Shown here one piece after another: positions 45,250-57,000 of a stretch of DNA of 64,000 nucleotides; position 1 is the first letter of the stretch, and each line of letters begins with the position of its first letter. The notes beneath the pieces were generated by a model. The model saw only the letters and a program-made list of their open reading frames with translations. It had not been told where the DNA came from and searched no databases. Location of the stretch: the NCBI GenBank assembly GCA_028752905.1, contig JAQNBH010000013.1:14452316-14516315 (forward strand), given 5' to 3'. The stretch is from Cladorhizidae sp. MBARI D1340-BT2 (lineage: Eukaryota; Porifera; Demospongiae; Poecilosclerida; Cladorhizidae). The position numbers and the translations under genes are program-made.

Positions 45250-46915
45250 CACTTGAGTGTATATATACTGGGCTAGCTTGAAGGGACTGAGTGTATATAT
45301 ACTGGGCTAACTAGAAGGGACTGAGTGTATATATACTGGGCTAACTAGAAGGGACTGAGTGTATATATACTGGGCTAACTAGAAGGGACTGAGTGTATAT
45401 ATACTGGGCTAACTAGAAGGGACTGAGTGTATATATACTGGGCTAACTAGAAGGGACTGAGTGTATATATACTGGGCTAGCTTGAAGGGACTGAGTGTAT
45501 ATACATGTATACTGGGCTAGCTAGAAGGGACTGAGTGTATATATACTGGGCCAGCTAGAAGGGACTGAGTGTATATATACTGGGCTAACTAGAAGGGACT
45601 GAGTGTATATATACTGGGCTAGCTAGAAGAGACTGAGTGTATATATACTGGGCTAACTAGAAGGGACTGAGTGTATATATACTGGGCTAGCTAGAAGGGA
45701 CTGAGTGTATATATACTGGGCTAACTAGAAGGGACTGAGTGTATATATACTGGGCTAACTAGAAGGGACTGAGTGTATATATACTGGGCTAGCTAGAAGG
45801 GACTGAGTGTATATATACTGGGCTAACTAGAAGGGACTGAGTGCATATATACTGGGCTAGCTAGAAGGGACTGAGTGTATATATACTGGGCTAACTAGAA
45901 GGGACTGAGTGTATATATACTGGGCTAGCTAGAAGGGACTGAGTGTATATATACTGGGCTAACTAGAAGGGACTGAGTGTATATATACTGGGCTAGCTAG
46001 AAGGGACTGAGTGTATATATACTGGGCTAACTAGAAGGGACTGAGTGTATATATACTGGGCTAACTAGAAGGGACTGAGTGTATATATACTGGGCTAGCT
46101 AGAAGGGACTGAGTGTATATATACTGGGCTAGCTTGAAGGGACTGAGTGTATATATACTGGGCTAACTAGAAGGGACTGAGTGTATATATACTGGGCTAA
46201 CTAGAAGGGACTGAGTGTATATATACTGGGCTAGCTAGAAGGGACTGAGTGTATATATACTGGGCTAACTAGAAGGGACTGAGTGTATATATACTGGGCT
46301 AACTAGAAGGGACTGAGTGTATATATACTGGGCTAACTAGAAGGGACTGAGTGTATATATACTGGGCTAGCTAGAAGGGACTGAGTGTATATATACTGGG
46401 CTAACTAGAAGGGACTGAGTGTAGCTAACTAGAAGGGACTGAGTGTATATATACTGGGCTAACTAGAAGGGACTGAGTGTATATATACTGGGCTAGCTAG
46501 AAGGGACTGAGTGTATATATACTGGGCTAACTAGAAGGGACTGAGTGTATATATACTGGGCTAACTAGAAGGGACTGAGTGTATATATACTGGGCTAACT
46601 AGAAGGGACTGAGTGTATATATACTGGGCCAACTAGAAGGGACTGAGTGTATATATACTGGGCTAACTAGAAGGGACTGAGTGTATATATACTGGGCTAG
46701 CTAGAAGGGACTGAGTGTATATATACTGGGCTAACTAGAAGGGACTGAGTGTATATATACTGGGCTAACTAGAAGGGACTGAGTGTATATATACTGGGCT
46801 AACTAGAAGGGACTGAGTGTATATATACTGGGCTAGCTAGAAGGGACTGAGTGTATATATACTGGGCTAGCTAGAAGGGACTGAGTGTATATATATATAT
46901 ATACTGGACTAGCTA
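45250..46915. repeat. 34-bp minisatellite, about 49 copies
   Basis: The unit is CTGAGTGTATATATACTGGG + CTAACTAGAAGGGA. It is very homogeneous; the main variation is CTAACTAG versus CTAGCTAG. One internally deleted unit is at about 46420. Expanded TA runs occur at 45490 and 46890. Confidence 0.98.
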
Positions 46916-49254
46916 GAAGGGATGGAAAACAGTTTGGCAGTTGCAGAGAAGATGCTGAAGAGTGTCATAAATGGACATCACATCTACTGATCACCAGCAA
47001 TTGACTTTGGAGCTGGAGGAGACAGACACTTAACAAATATATGCCAGATCAGTCAAGAAGGTGCTTAAAACAAAACAAAAAAGATCAAAGGAAACACCCA
47101 AAAAACCCAGGATTTCCCCCCTTAGCCCTCTCTAGAGGTGCTTGTGGATCTCTGCTTTTAGCCACTAGCTTTTATGGAATTACTAGGAGTTGCTCAATAA
47201 TCAACTTGAAATTTCCTCTCAACGCTATTCCTGCTAGAGCTTTTAAACGAAATGTCAAGAGAGTAAATTTCAAGTTGAGAAGGTGAGAGTTTTAAAGGAA
47301 TTCACCTGTTTTGTCCAGACTTGACTAGACTGGAAATTACTCTAACCTACTGTTCAGTGTATAACGCAAGCACTAACAGAATTGGCAGAGCCCAAGGACT
47401 TGAATGACATGGATTGGCTACAGCTACTGAGTGAAACTCGCTGTCTGAGGTCTCAACTTATATGGACCTTGGTTTATTTGTGTGGAGATGACCCAGTGCT
47501 TATTAGCTAGTTTCATCTAGACTCCCTGGAACAGGTTTGCCAGCTGCCATAGATCATACATTCCAAATAGACACAGTATGTAGTGCAACATTACAACTCA
47601 TTCTAGCCATAATCACAGCCATGTCTGCTGACAGAGATATCTGTTCACAAAGATAATTGCTATATGTCAGTTGCCATGGTTACCTTGCACCTCTAAGGCA
47701 CAATGAATATTTGCATACTTTAATTAGAGTGCAGTTGCACTTAATTAAAACTGATTGTATTTATCACCTTCAAAATATTATGACGGTAGATAGGGCATAT
47801 ATAAATATACATTTAAACACTAGCATAGGCCTTTAGGGTCCTTTAGTGGGGTAAGAAAATGGCCGATTATAAAGCAGATATCTGAATGACCATCACCTTT
47901 TGTTAAGCCCCCATACTTGATTAGATTCTAGCCTTGACTTGCTAAGCATGAGCAGCGGCTCATGTCTTCTGCTGTTCCAGTGCTCCCTTACAATGCTGGA
48001 GACCACATCAACTTGTAGATGCCATGCCCTTGTCTGACACGGACCAGGCTGTGCTCTGTTATAGTTCAGCGTTCACCATCCCTCTAACTAGCCAGCCAGC
48101 CTCCCCCCCTCTCCCCCAACCCTATGCAACACACATGTATTCTCAGCGATAAAAAGAAATCGATTGCTTCTGTGCATGAACGGTGCGGGTCATGCAGCAG
48201 CTCAGTGTAATCCATTTTCTACGCTACAAGCCTCCCTGCTCAACAACAAGTTTATATGTCTTGTCCTTCTTCTCGTAATTAATGCCCCCCTATGGCTAGT
48301 CAATGGAAACCATGCCATTGTTACGTCTGTCGTGCTACACACATCGCTGATATCACCTGTGTAAAATCATGTTCTCAGGGATTAAACATGGGCCTCTCAT
48401 GTATGCAGTAGTGAAAGGCACACTTATTGCAATTACATTTGGGAATAAAATGAATTTTCACACTGAAACAAATCTACAGTGTTAGACGCTTATAGTGCAA
48501 GGTAACATATGCTTGCACAGATCACACATGCACAAAATTTAATAGATACAGGACAGATGTTGCACTGGGGAGATAGACTGAACTCAAGAATGGCAGAGAC
48601 AAACTGGAGGTATGTTCAACACAGAAACCCATCCCATCAGAGGTCAGCTGCAGCAACACACACTCTATAGCTGGCAGAGCTGACGTTTCAAGCACTGCTG
48701 CTCTGAACAAGCTCCACTTGCCTGGGTGGATACCTGATCAGATAGCACTACACATACATGTATGCACGTTGATCTAGACCCAAGTCCAACCCAAATCTCT
48801 ACTCCTCTGCCAATAAACACAGACTCTGACTCACACATGAACATTAGCTGCAGAGAGATGTGGAAGGACAGGCCTAGGCCTTAAGGAACACGGACCCCTC
48901 ACGGTCACCCTAGTCGAGTAGCGGAGAAAAATTGCTGACTTGACGTTTCCTTCCCATATGCTACTACACGATCATGCGCTACCAGGAGGCAGGAACAGTA
49001 AGTATATTCATGCTGCTAATTGCTAATCAAGTAATTATAATGTCTCGTTACAATAAGCTTTAAAAAGCTTTTATGAGGAGAAAAACAACAACCGAGTGCA
49101 TTTTTATCTTTATTTATACTGTAGCAACAAATTAAAACAAATATTAGACCAGATCACTTTGTCTCAGCAACTCTCTTTTAGTTTGTATGTGTGAAGTCCA
49201 CACAAGTCTTTAGGTTTAAATTCAGAAGCTCTATCAACCATACTACCAACATGA
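46916..49254. other. No gene recognised apart from one hairpin
   Basis: Contains the 47190-47285 foldback (listed separately) and C-rich sequence near 48095-48120. A plausible plus-strand first exon lies at about 48975 (ATGCGCTACCAGGAGGCAGG + AACA, followed by GTAAGT), but with no second exon found it is not called. A hydrophobic 66-codon ORF at 48164-48364 has no recognised family. Confidence 0.4.
47190..47285. repeat. Second copy of the GCTAGAGC foldback family
   Basis: Arms CAACTTGAAATTTCCTCTC (plus nearby bases) and GAGAGTAAATTTCAAGTTG pair around a core containing GCTAGAGCTTTTAAACGAAA and TGTC. The core order GCTAGAGC - CGAAA - TGTC and the AATTTCAAGTTGA arm end are shared with the hairpin at 11206-11361 (GCTAGAGC - GAAAC - GTC; AATTTGAAGTTGA). 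Confidence 0.65.
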
Positions 49255-50572
49255 ATATCATTATAGCTAATACATGTGGACTACCAGTCAGCCTACACTC
49301 TAATACATGCTTACAGCTTACATTCTAATACATGTGGCACTGCCAGCATGAATATCACTATGGCTTACATATTAATACTACAGTGTACTACCAGTATGTG
49401 TATCATTATAGCCTACACTCTAATACATGTGGCACTGCCTACACTCTAATACATGTGGCACTGCCTACACTCTGATACATGTGGCACTACCAGTATATGT
49501 ATCATTATAGCCTACACTCTAATATATGTGGCACTACCAGTATATGTATCATTATAGCCTACACTCTAATACATGTGGCACTGCCTACACTCTAATACAT
49601 GTGGCACTGCCTACACTCTGATACATGTGGCACTACCAGTATATGTATCATTATAGCCTACACTCTAATATATGTGGCACTACCAGTATATGTATCATTA
49701 TAGCCTACACTCTAATACATGTGGCACTGCCTACACTCTAATACATGTGGCACTGCCTACACTCTAATACATGTGGCACTACCAGTATGTGTATCATTAT
49801 AGCCTACACTCTAATACATGTGGCACTACCAGTATGTGTATCATTATAGCCTACACTCTAATACATGTGGCACTGCCTACACTCTGATACATGTGGCACT
49901 ACCAGTATATGTATCATTATAGCCTACACTCTAATACATGTGGCACTACCAGTATATGTATCATTATAGCCTACACTCTAATACATGTGGCACTGCCTAC
50001 ATTCTAATACATGTGGCACTACCAGTATGTGTATCATTATAACCTACACTCTAATACATGTGGCACTACCAGTATGTGTATCATTATAACCTACACTCTA
50101 ATACATGTGGCACTACCAGTATGTGTATCATTATGCCTACACTCTAATACATGTGGCACTACCAGTATGTGTATCATTATAGCCTACACTCTAATACATG
50201 TGGCACTACCAGTATGTGTATCATTATAGCCTACACTCTAATACATGTGGCACTACCAGTATGTGTATCATTATGCCTACACTCTAATACATGTGGCACT
50301 ACCAGTATGTGTATCATTATGCCTACACTCTAATACATGTGGCACTACCAGTATGTGTATCATTATAGCCTACACTCTAATACATGTGGCACTACCAGTA
50401 TATGTATCATTATAGCCTACACTCTAATACATGTGGCACTACCAGTATATGTATCATTATAACCTACACTCTAATACATGTGGCACTGCCTACACTCTAA
50501 TACATGTGGCACTACCAGTATATGTATCATTATAGCCTACACTCTAATACATGTGGCACTACCAGTATATAC
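49255..50572. repeat. Composite 47/26-bp minisatellite
   Basis: Two units are mixed: CCTACACTCTAATACATGTG + GCACTACCAGTATGTGTATC + ATTATAG (47 bp), and the shortened CCTACACTCTAATACATGTG + GCACTG (26 bp). The 26-bp form is the first part of the 47-bp form. The 5' end (49255-49440) is more diverged than the 3' half. Confidence 0.95.
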
Positions 50573-51184
50573 CATAGTAGTACTAATGGGTGCACACCTG
50601 CAGCAGTACACATTAGCCTCCACTTGAGCTCCAAAGACCGCCCCCCTCCCCTCCTTCCCTGTATCTGCTCCCAATACTTGTGAACAGGAAACTTCTGATT
50701 TAGTAAATAGTGGACTTCAGTCATGGCATACATACCCCGAGTGGCTAGAACTAGGCATGACATGGTTAAGGTACAATATAGTGTATGAGGACCTAGCACC
50801 TGTGGCACAGTGACGGTGCCAATGGGAGGGGTCTGGGCACCCACCGTCAGATAATTATTCCCTAACAGACTGGGTCAATTTTATGACGAAGATCGAGATA
50901 ATTCAGTTTTTTGCAGCATTGCCGATGATCCAACCCCCTAACTTGCTCCAAAATCAGGTCTAATATGGCTCATAAAATCAGGTCTAATATAGCTCATAAA
51001 GCCAACCCCAGAGCGGCCCTCCAGGCTCCATCCCTTCACCCTTGGACCCCGCATTGGGTGGCACTAGCATCATCCCTGCTGTGGCATCAAATCTTTGCAT
51101 TCTCAAATGGTCAGTTTTGAGTTGATTGTGGGTATCAATTACAAGAGACCTTTAAATTGTCTTGTGGTCAGGACCCTTGTCATG
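50573..51184. other. No gene recognised
   Basis: Unique sequence; a 104-codon minus-strand ORF (50844-50530) partly overlaps the repeat and shows no family I know. A local duplication AAAATCAGGTCTAATAT.GCTCATAAA occurs at 50951-51000. Confidence 0.45.
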
Positions 51185-51580
51185 GCTATATGCAATCCAC
51201 ATGGTAAGGGTCCATATGCAATCCACTTGGCAAGGGTCTGTATGCAATCCACATGGCAAGGGTCTATATGCAATCCACATGGCAAGGGTCTTATGCAATC
51301 CACTTGGAAAGGGTCTATATGCAATCCACATGGCAAGGGTCCATATGCAATCCACTTGGCAAGGGTCCATATGCAATCCACATGGCAAAGGTCTATATGC
51401 AATCCACATGGCAAGGGTCTGTATGCAATCCACATGCAAGGGTCTATATGCAATCCACATGCAAGGGTCTGTATGAAATCCACATGGCAAGGGTCTACAT
51501 GCAATCCACTTGGCAAGGGTCTATATGCAATCCACATGGCAAGGGTCTTATGCAATCCACTTGGCAAGGGTCTGTATGCT
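51185..51580. repeat. About 27-bp minisatellite, about 15 copies
   Basis: The unit is TATGCAATCCACATGGCAAG + GGTCTA. CACATGG alternates with CACTTGG; 25- and 26-bp forms occur. ORFs on both strands here are artefacts. Confidence 0.96.
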
Positions 51581-52121
51581 TCTAAAATGTAATTTTGTAT
51601 AATTCTGGTACATGAACTTTAAGGGTTCAACATCTTTAAGCCACAAATGAGATCTTCAAGAGTTGTGAGATGACCCAATTTTCCTTTCTTTCTTTCAGTC
51701 ACTACTTCAATAGAGTAAAAACTTTGAGCTCTTCTAGTCTTTCGCACTCTTTTTCTTTCACATTTTAAGAACAAATCAAATTTCCCCCTCCCAAATGACA
51801 TTATTCAAATTGTCCAAACAGATAGCTTCTATATACTGTCACTATGACAAACAAACGGATCTACCATAGGCAGCATCAGTTGGTCTTTCACGAGCAAATA
51901 ATATTGCAGAGCAGATAATTGGCTTATAACCGTGTTTTCAACCTCGTGATGCACTGAAGCTTCACTCCCCGATTCTTGCTGATTTCACTAATTTGAGTTT
52001 AGGAACTTGCAATGCCTCAATGTACTTCACTGCCAGAGAGCAGTAAAGTGAGCTGTGATTGAAGACACTCTCTTTGGAAGTCATAACCATCGACTCTTCA
52101 GAAGTTCTACATTTCGGGTGC

Positions 52122-52563
52122 TTATCTGTGCAAATCCAATCCTTCCCAGATTACAACAGAATCAAACTCCGAGAATCGAGTATTTAAAACACTAAGCATT
52201 GTTGGGATGTACTCCCTCCCACGCAGCATAGAGTCACTCTCCACTTCCAATAACTTGTCTACACCCAAATCCTTTTGAATGCATGCAGTTGTAGAGTTGA
52301 AAGGGTACAAAACCAAAGCTTTAGCACAACCAATTTCCTTCCTAGCACACCATCTATCTACCCTGTAGCCACGTTGCTTGTTTGTCTACAGAACATAAAT
52401 GAACTCACCTTGCTATCGCAACTGCCACCACCACTCTCATGAAGTTCAATATCCTTGTCTATTTTCTCATAATCTGCTCACAAAATATATAAGTTACTAC
52501 AACCGAGCATTGTTACGTCAATAGCCGCTAGAACTTACTTGCACTGTAGCTCAACTTTTCCAT
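52122..52563 (-). CDS. Small three-exon gene, unknown function (117 aa)
   Basis: Minus-strand exons 52563-52539, 52473-52409 and 52385-52122 have GT-AG introns of 65 and 23 bp, and join in phases 1 and 0. The product starts MEKLSYSANYEKIDKDIELH and ends VVIWEGLDLHR stop. The second intron (23 bp) is extremely short, so it may instead be retained or mis-modelled. After the stop a second frame stays open for about 53 codons (ICTDKHPKCRTSEES ... KSARIGE stop at 51962) and reads protein-like, so a one-base indel may have truncated a longer protein. The upstream region at 52600-52700 is CpG-rich and could be a promoter. No domain recognised. Confidence 0.5.
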
Positions 52564-52906
52564 AACGGCTGCTAGTTATTTTTGCTCGAACCTTGAAAAG
52601 TTCTGTTTTGGTGATTTTTTATTTCCCCATCAAGCGCATGCGTTTGATAAAGGCGCGCCCTGCGCACAAATGATAACCACCAGAGCTAAACCCTTTACCT
52701 CATAATAGGGACTTACCAGCAGAATCTACCCACTAGGGAGCGGGGGTGCAGTGCACTACCATATTATTTTGACCACTTTTAAAATGGCAAGCACTAATCA
52801 TCACCAATCATCCTCCCCCAAAAAGTATAACTCTACTAAACTTATTTTGGCTATCCCAAACGGTGGTTTCAGCCCCCCAAACAGTTCAAGCTTACCTGAA
52901 TCCCGG

Positions 52907-54086
52907 TGTCATAACGGATCGTCCCCTATCGGTATACGTCCTAGGGACGTAATATTTCGTCCGCTAGGACGTTAACCGATGAGCATAAGCGTCCGGGGGC
53001 GAGGAATTACGTCCCAGCAGACAAATTTATGTATGTTGCAGAAAAATTCTCGTATTTGAATTTATTCATTCTGGAAACTATCCTATAGATAGAAGCTTGA
53101 GAAGAAAGGCAAATAACTTCAATGTCCATGAAGGTCGGTTATATTATATCGGTAACCAAGAGAAAAGGCTTGTGGTAGAAACTGCGGAAGAAAAGCAGAG
53201 ACTATTGAAGGCAATACATGAAGATGGACACCCAGGTTGGTGTAGCTAACTGTAACATAGCTATATCCTGTATAATTTTCATAATTGTAATTTTAACATA
53301 ATTCTATTGTCTTCATATTATATACTAGTCAATTTGTAATAATTTTAGCTGTGCAGGCAAAAGGACCTCTGAAGAGAAGTGGTAAGCAGTATGCCAACCT
53401 ACACAAAAAAAGTCTGAATGCCATTACATAACTTCATAGAATTGGTAAAGGGATTGAGGAACAAACTGCCATCACAGAAGCATGCGAGGTCACACTTCAC
53501 CCAGCCTAGGAAAAGAAGCAAGACCCTAACATTTTCAAAAAGCATTAGGGATTAAGACCTCAAGAGAGGGAAACAGCTCACTGATGAACATGTGAACCTT
53601 GCGCAAAGAACAAAACCAAGAATCTATACAGATACATTATGTGGATGGAAACCACTGGTGTGTTACATCATCGAAGGGAGATCAAGTCAGGATCTATGGC
53701 AGCCATATGACTGGCCATCTTAGCTCTTGGTTGAGTCACCAAATTGCCCAAATATACCGTCCCTTGGTAGACACTGGTAACGACGATGAGATGATTGTCT
53801 TTATGGCCGATGTGCAACAGCAAAGTTATTATATTATTACACTTATATGGATGCAAATGAAAGTCTATTCAATTTGCATATTATATGGATATATCTACAC
53901 TTATAATGGATGCAAATGAAAGTCTATTGGCACTGAAAATGAAAGTTGCTGGGCGGACGCTATTCGATAGGGTAGGACGCTTTCCAACGCGCATTAACTT
54001 TATCTGTATACGTCCCCCGGACCGTTTTTCTAAATAATAACGTCCGGGTAGGACGTAAATCTACTAGGACGCAATTCGATATGACA
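52907..54086 (+). mobile_element. Ginger-like DNA transposon, internally deleted, interrupted at its right end
   Basis: The left end is TGTCATAACGGATCGTCC. The right end, in reverse complement, is TGTCATATCGAATTGCGTCC. Both subterminal regions (52907-53020, 53945-54080) are dense in CGTCC/GGACG motifs. The left end follows CCGG (52903-52906). The matching CCGG lies at 57398-57401, just beyond the retroelement that inserted into the terminal ATATGACAC. Internal coding remnants fit a Ginger-type element (integrase N-terminal region and Ulp1-like protease). 4-bp target duplications are what I recall for this superfamily. Confidence 0.7.
53050..53880 (+). pseudogene. Transposon protein remnants: integrase-type Zn region and Ulp1-like protease
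   Basis: Near 53060-53235 the plus strand reads IHSGNYPIDRSLRRKANNFN, then GRLYYIG, RLVVETAEEKQRLLKAIHED, GHPG, the segment preceding and including the HHCC start of Ginger/Gypsy integrases. After a non-coding-looking gap, 53600-53830 reads QIHYVDGNHWCVTSSKGDQV, RIYGSHMTGHL, HQIAQIYRPLV, matching the first half (catalytic His region, HW) of Ulp1/C48 proteases carried by transposons. The DDE core and the protease Cys are missing, so it is inactive. Confidence 0.65.
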
Positions 54087-54087
54087 C

Positions 54088-57000
54088 TCTGAAATATATA
54101 TGGCCGGTCAACTACTTGATCGAACCCGACTTTCCAGCTTGAAAGTGAGCTCAGCAATTCACAAAATAACAGCTTAGCCTTAGCTAGCTAGCTAGTTAGC
54201 GCACCCTTGTAGCTTCGTACTGTATTTTTATTTATATCGAGTCATCCAACCGATTAAGTTGTTGGCAGTTTCTGTGGGGGTAGAAAGCGCTATTCACTCG
54301 ACGTCACCGGATAACGAGTTCCAATAGGAATGGTTTGTTGTAGGTGTAATCGGAGTGGTCGTTGTATAAGTTGTTCCTGTTGTCAGCTGAAGAACCCCTG
54401 TACAAACTGCCTGCCCTCCCGACTTGGCTCTTGTATGAACATTCCTGCTGCCACCATCAGCCAAGGGTCTCCCTCCATAACGGCCTCCATATCCACCATC
54501 CCAGGTTCCTCTGTCTTTGCCTCGGCAGTTCTCAACCACCATGTGGCAGTTGACGACCCCGTACCATCTTCCGCTGTATTGCCCAATCTCCAGGCCATCT
54601 TTTCCTTGACAACCCCAACCCTACATCATGTCCCAAAGGGAGCCAGGAACGTTTGGGCCGGTCTGGTGGAAGCGGTCTCTCGTGATATTTGCGAAGCCCC
54701 TTCAGATCTCATGCCTTGGAGCAAGTTCTTTTTGCTCCCCAAGTGCATCCTCGCAGCCCCTCCCAGTAAGGGCAGAAGTCATCTGCGTGACACTGGGAAG
54801 TTAGTCAAGGCTCGTATCCGAAGATGGAAAGATGGTGACGTCCTGGGCCTTTGGTCCGATGCTGTAAATGCAGGTCACCTCCTGAAAGGAAAGCATAAGA
54901 AAAGGTCCTCAGACCCTTCACGACTAGCCAATGCCAGACGTGCCAGGCAGGCCATGGAGGACGGTCAGTTCAGGAAGGCCATCCAAGCCCTGTCTTCTAA
55001 TGGTCTTGCCCCTCCTTCGGATGACATATTTGCCCAGATGTTGATTAAGCACCCCCAGGCCTCTCTTCCTCACATTCCATCTGAGCCGTCCCCTCCACAT
55101 GTTAGGATTTCAGCTGAAGGGCTCGTCAAAGCTCTTAGGTCCTTCCCAAACGGGTCTGCCCCCGGTCCTTCCAGCCTTAGAGCCAACCACCTAAAGGAGG
55201 CCACCCTCTGCCCCTCCCCAGCTAGAGCTAACGGTGCTCTTCAGGCTCTTCTAAGGTTGGTTAACTGTTTGTGTGCGGGGCTGGTCCCCCCTGATGTCGT
55301 CCCCCACCTCTGCGGCGCCACCCTCATCGCCTGTAAAAAGAAAAATGGGGGGGTCCGGCCAATTGCAGTGGGTGAGGTTTTGCGACGGCTCACTTCCAAG
55401 TGTATCTCCCAGGCTGTAAGATCTGAGGCCATCAGGGTCCTTTCACCTCTTCAGCTCGGTGTTGGAGTCCCAGTTGGCTGCGAGGCCATAGTACACTCTC
55501 TACGTTATGTGTTGGAAGATAACATCCCTCCGGACGACTGTTGGACCCTTCTCCTCGACTTTTCTAACGCCTTCAATAGCATTGACCGCGGGAAAATGTT
55601 CCAAGAGATCAGGACTCACATTCCCTCCATGGCAGCCTGGATGGAGGTATGTTACGGGGCCCAACCCCTTTTGCATCTGGGTGATCACACCATCCTCAGT
55701 TGTTGTGGTGTACAGCAGGGTGACCCCTTAGGCCCCTTGGGTTTTGCCCTCGCCCTTCATCCAATAATAGAAAGAATCAGGGACCAAGTACCTGATCTGC
55801 TTATCAATGCCTGGTACCTTGATGATGGAACCCTGTGTGGTAGGGCTGATGATCTTCAGACTGCTCTATCCATCATTGAGGAGGATGGTCCAGCTCGTGG
55901 ACTTCACCTGAACAGATCTAAGTCCATCCTTCACATTCCTGGGGCAGCCCCCCCTGCCCACAACCCTCTCCCTACCGAGATACCTATTGCCAGTGAGGGT
56001 ATTGAGCTCCTAGGTTCCCCCATAGGTCCTCCTTCCTTCTGTGACTCCATCATCCTTAAACGTGTGGAAAAAATCGATGAGATCCTGGACAGGCTCCCGG
56101 ACCTCGAGGACGCTCAGATGGAGTCTGCCCTCCTACGTTCATGTCTCTCTCTACCAAAGGTCGCCTTTGCTCTCAGAACCTGCCCCCCAAGTTACGCTAA
56201 GGGTGCTATCGAAGCCTTTGATTCCTCTATGCGTGAAGCGGTATCAGCTATCGCAGGGGGTCCCCTCTCTGACTGGGCGTGGTCAAAAGCCTCATTACCT
56301 TGCTCTCTAGGTGGTCTCTCCATCAAATCTGCTTCACTCCATGCTCCAGCAGCGTTTTTGGGCTCTCTACATCAGTCCCACCACCTCATTGCCAGCATCC
56401 TGGGTCGGATTCCTGATGTTTCTCCTCATTCGTCCCCCGCCCTGGCCTCCTTGGCTCTGGCCGCCGATAAACCAGCATGGTGTACCCTGGAAGACGTGGA
56501 TGTCCCCATCAGACAGCACTCCCTCTCACACTCTATCGATCTTGCATCCTTCGACCAACTTATTGCCACGGCTCCCAGCCCCCGTTCTAAGGCCCTTGCC
56601 CTGTCCACCGCTATTCCCCATGCTGGTGACTGGCTTAATGTCATTCCCTGCAAGGCTCTGGGCCTCCATCTCCTGGACCTGGACTTCAGACACTGTCTCC
56701 AGTACTGGCTGGGTATGCAGATGGTAGCGAAGGGTTCTTTCTGCCCCATCTGCCAGACTGCTTCCGATCCTCATGGTGACCATCAAGTTGGTTGTGGTGG
56801 GAATGGAGACAGGATTCATCGGCATGACGCTATCAGGGACACTCTTTTCTCTGCTGCCCAATCTGCTGCCCTCGCGCCCCGGAAAGAAGCGCCTTCCCTC
56901 ATTCCTAGCTCCCACAGTCGCCCTGCCGACGTTTTCCTCCCTAACTGGAAAGGAGGGAAACCAGCAGCAATAGATGTCCACGTCATCTCCACCCTCCAGC

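Noticed and set aside
50011..51592. ORFs over the 47/26-bp and 27-bp arrays
   Set aside because: They follow the repeat units in several frames and on both strands.
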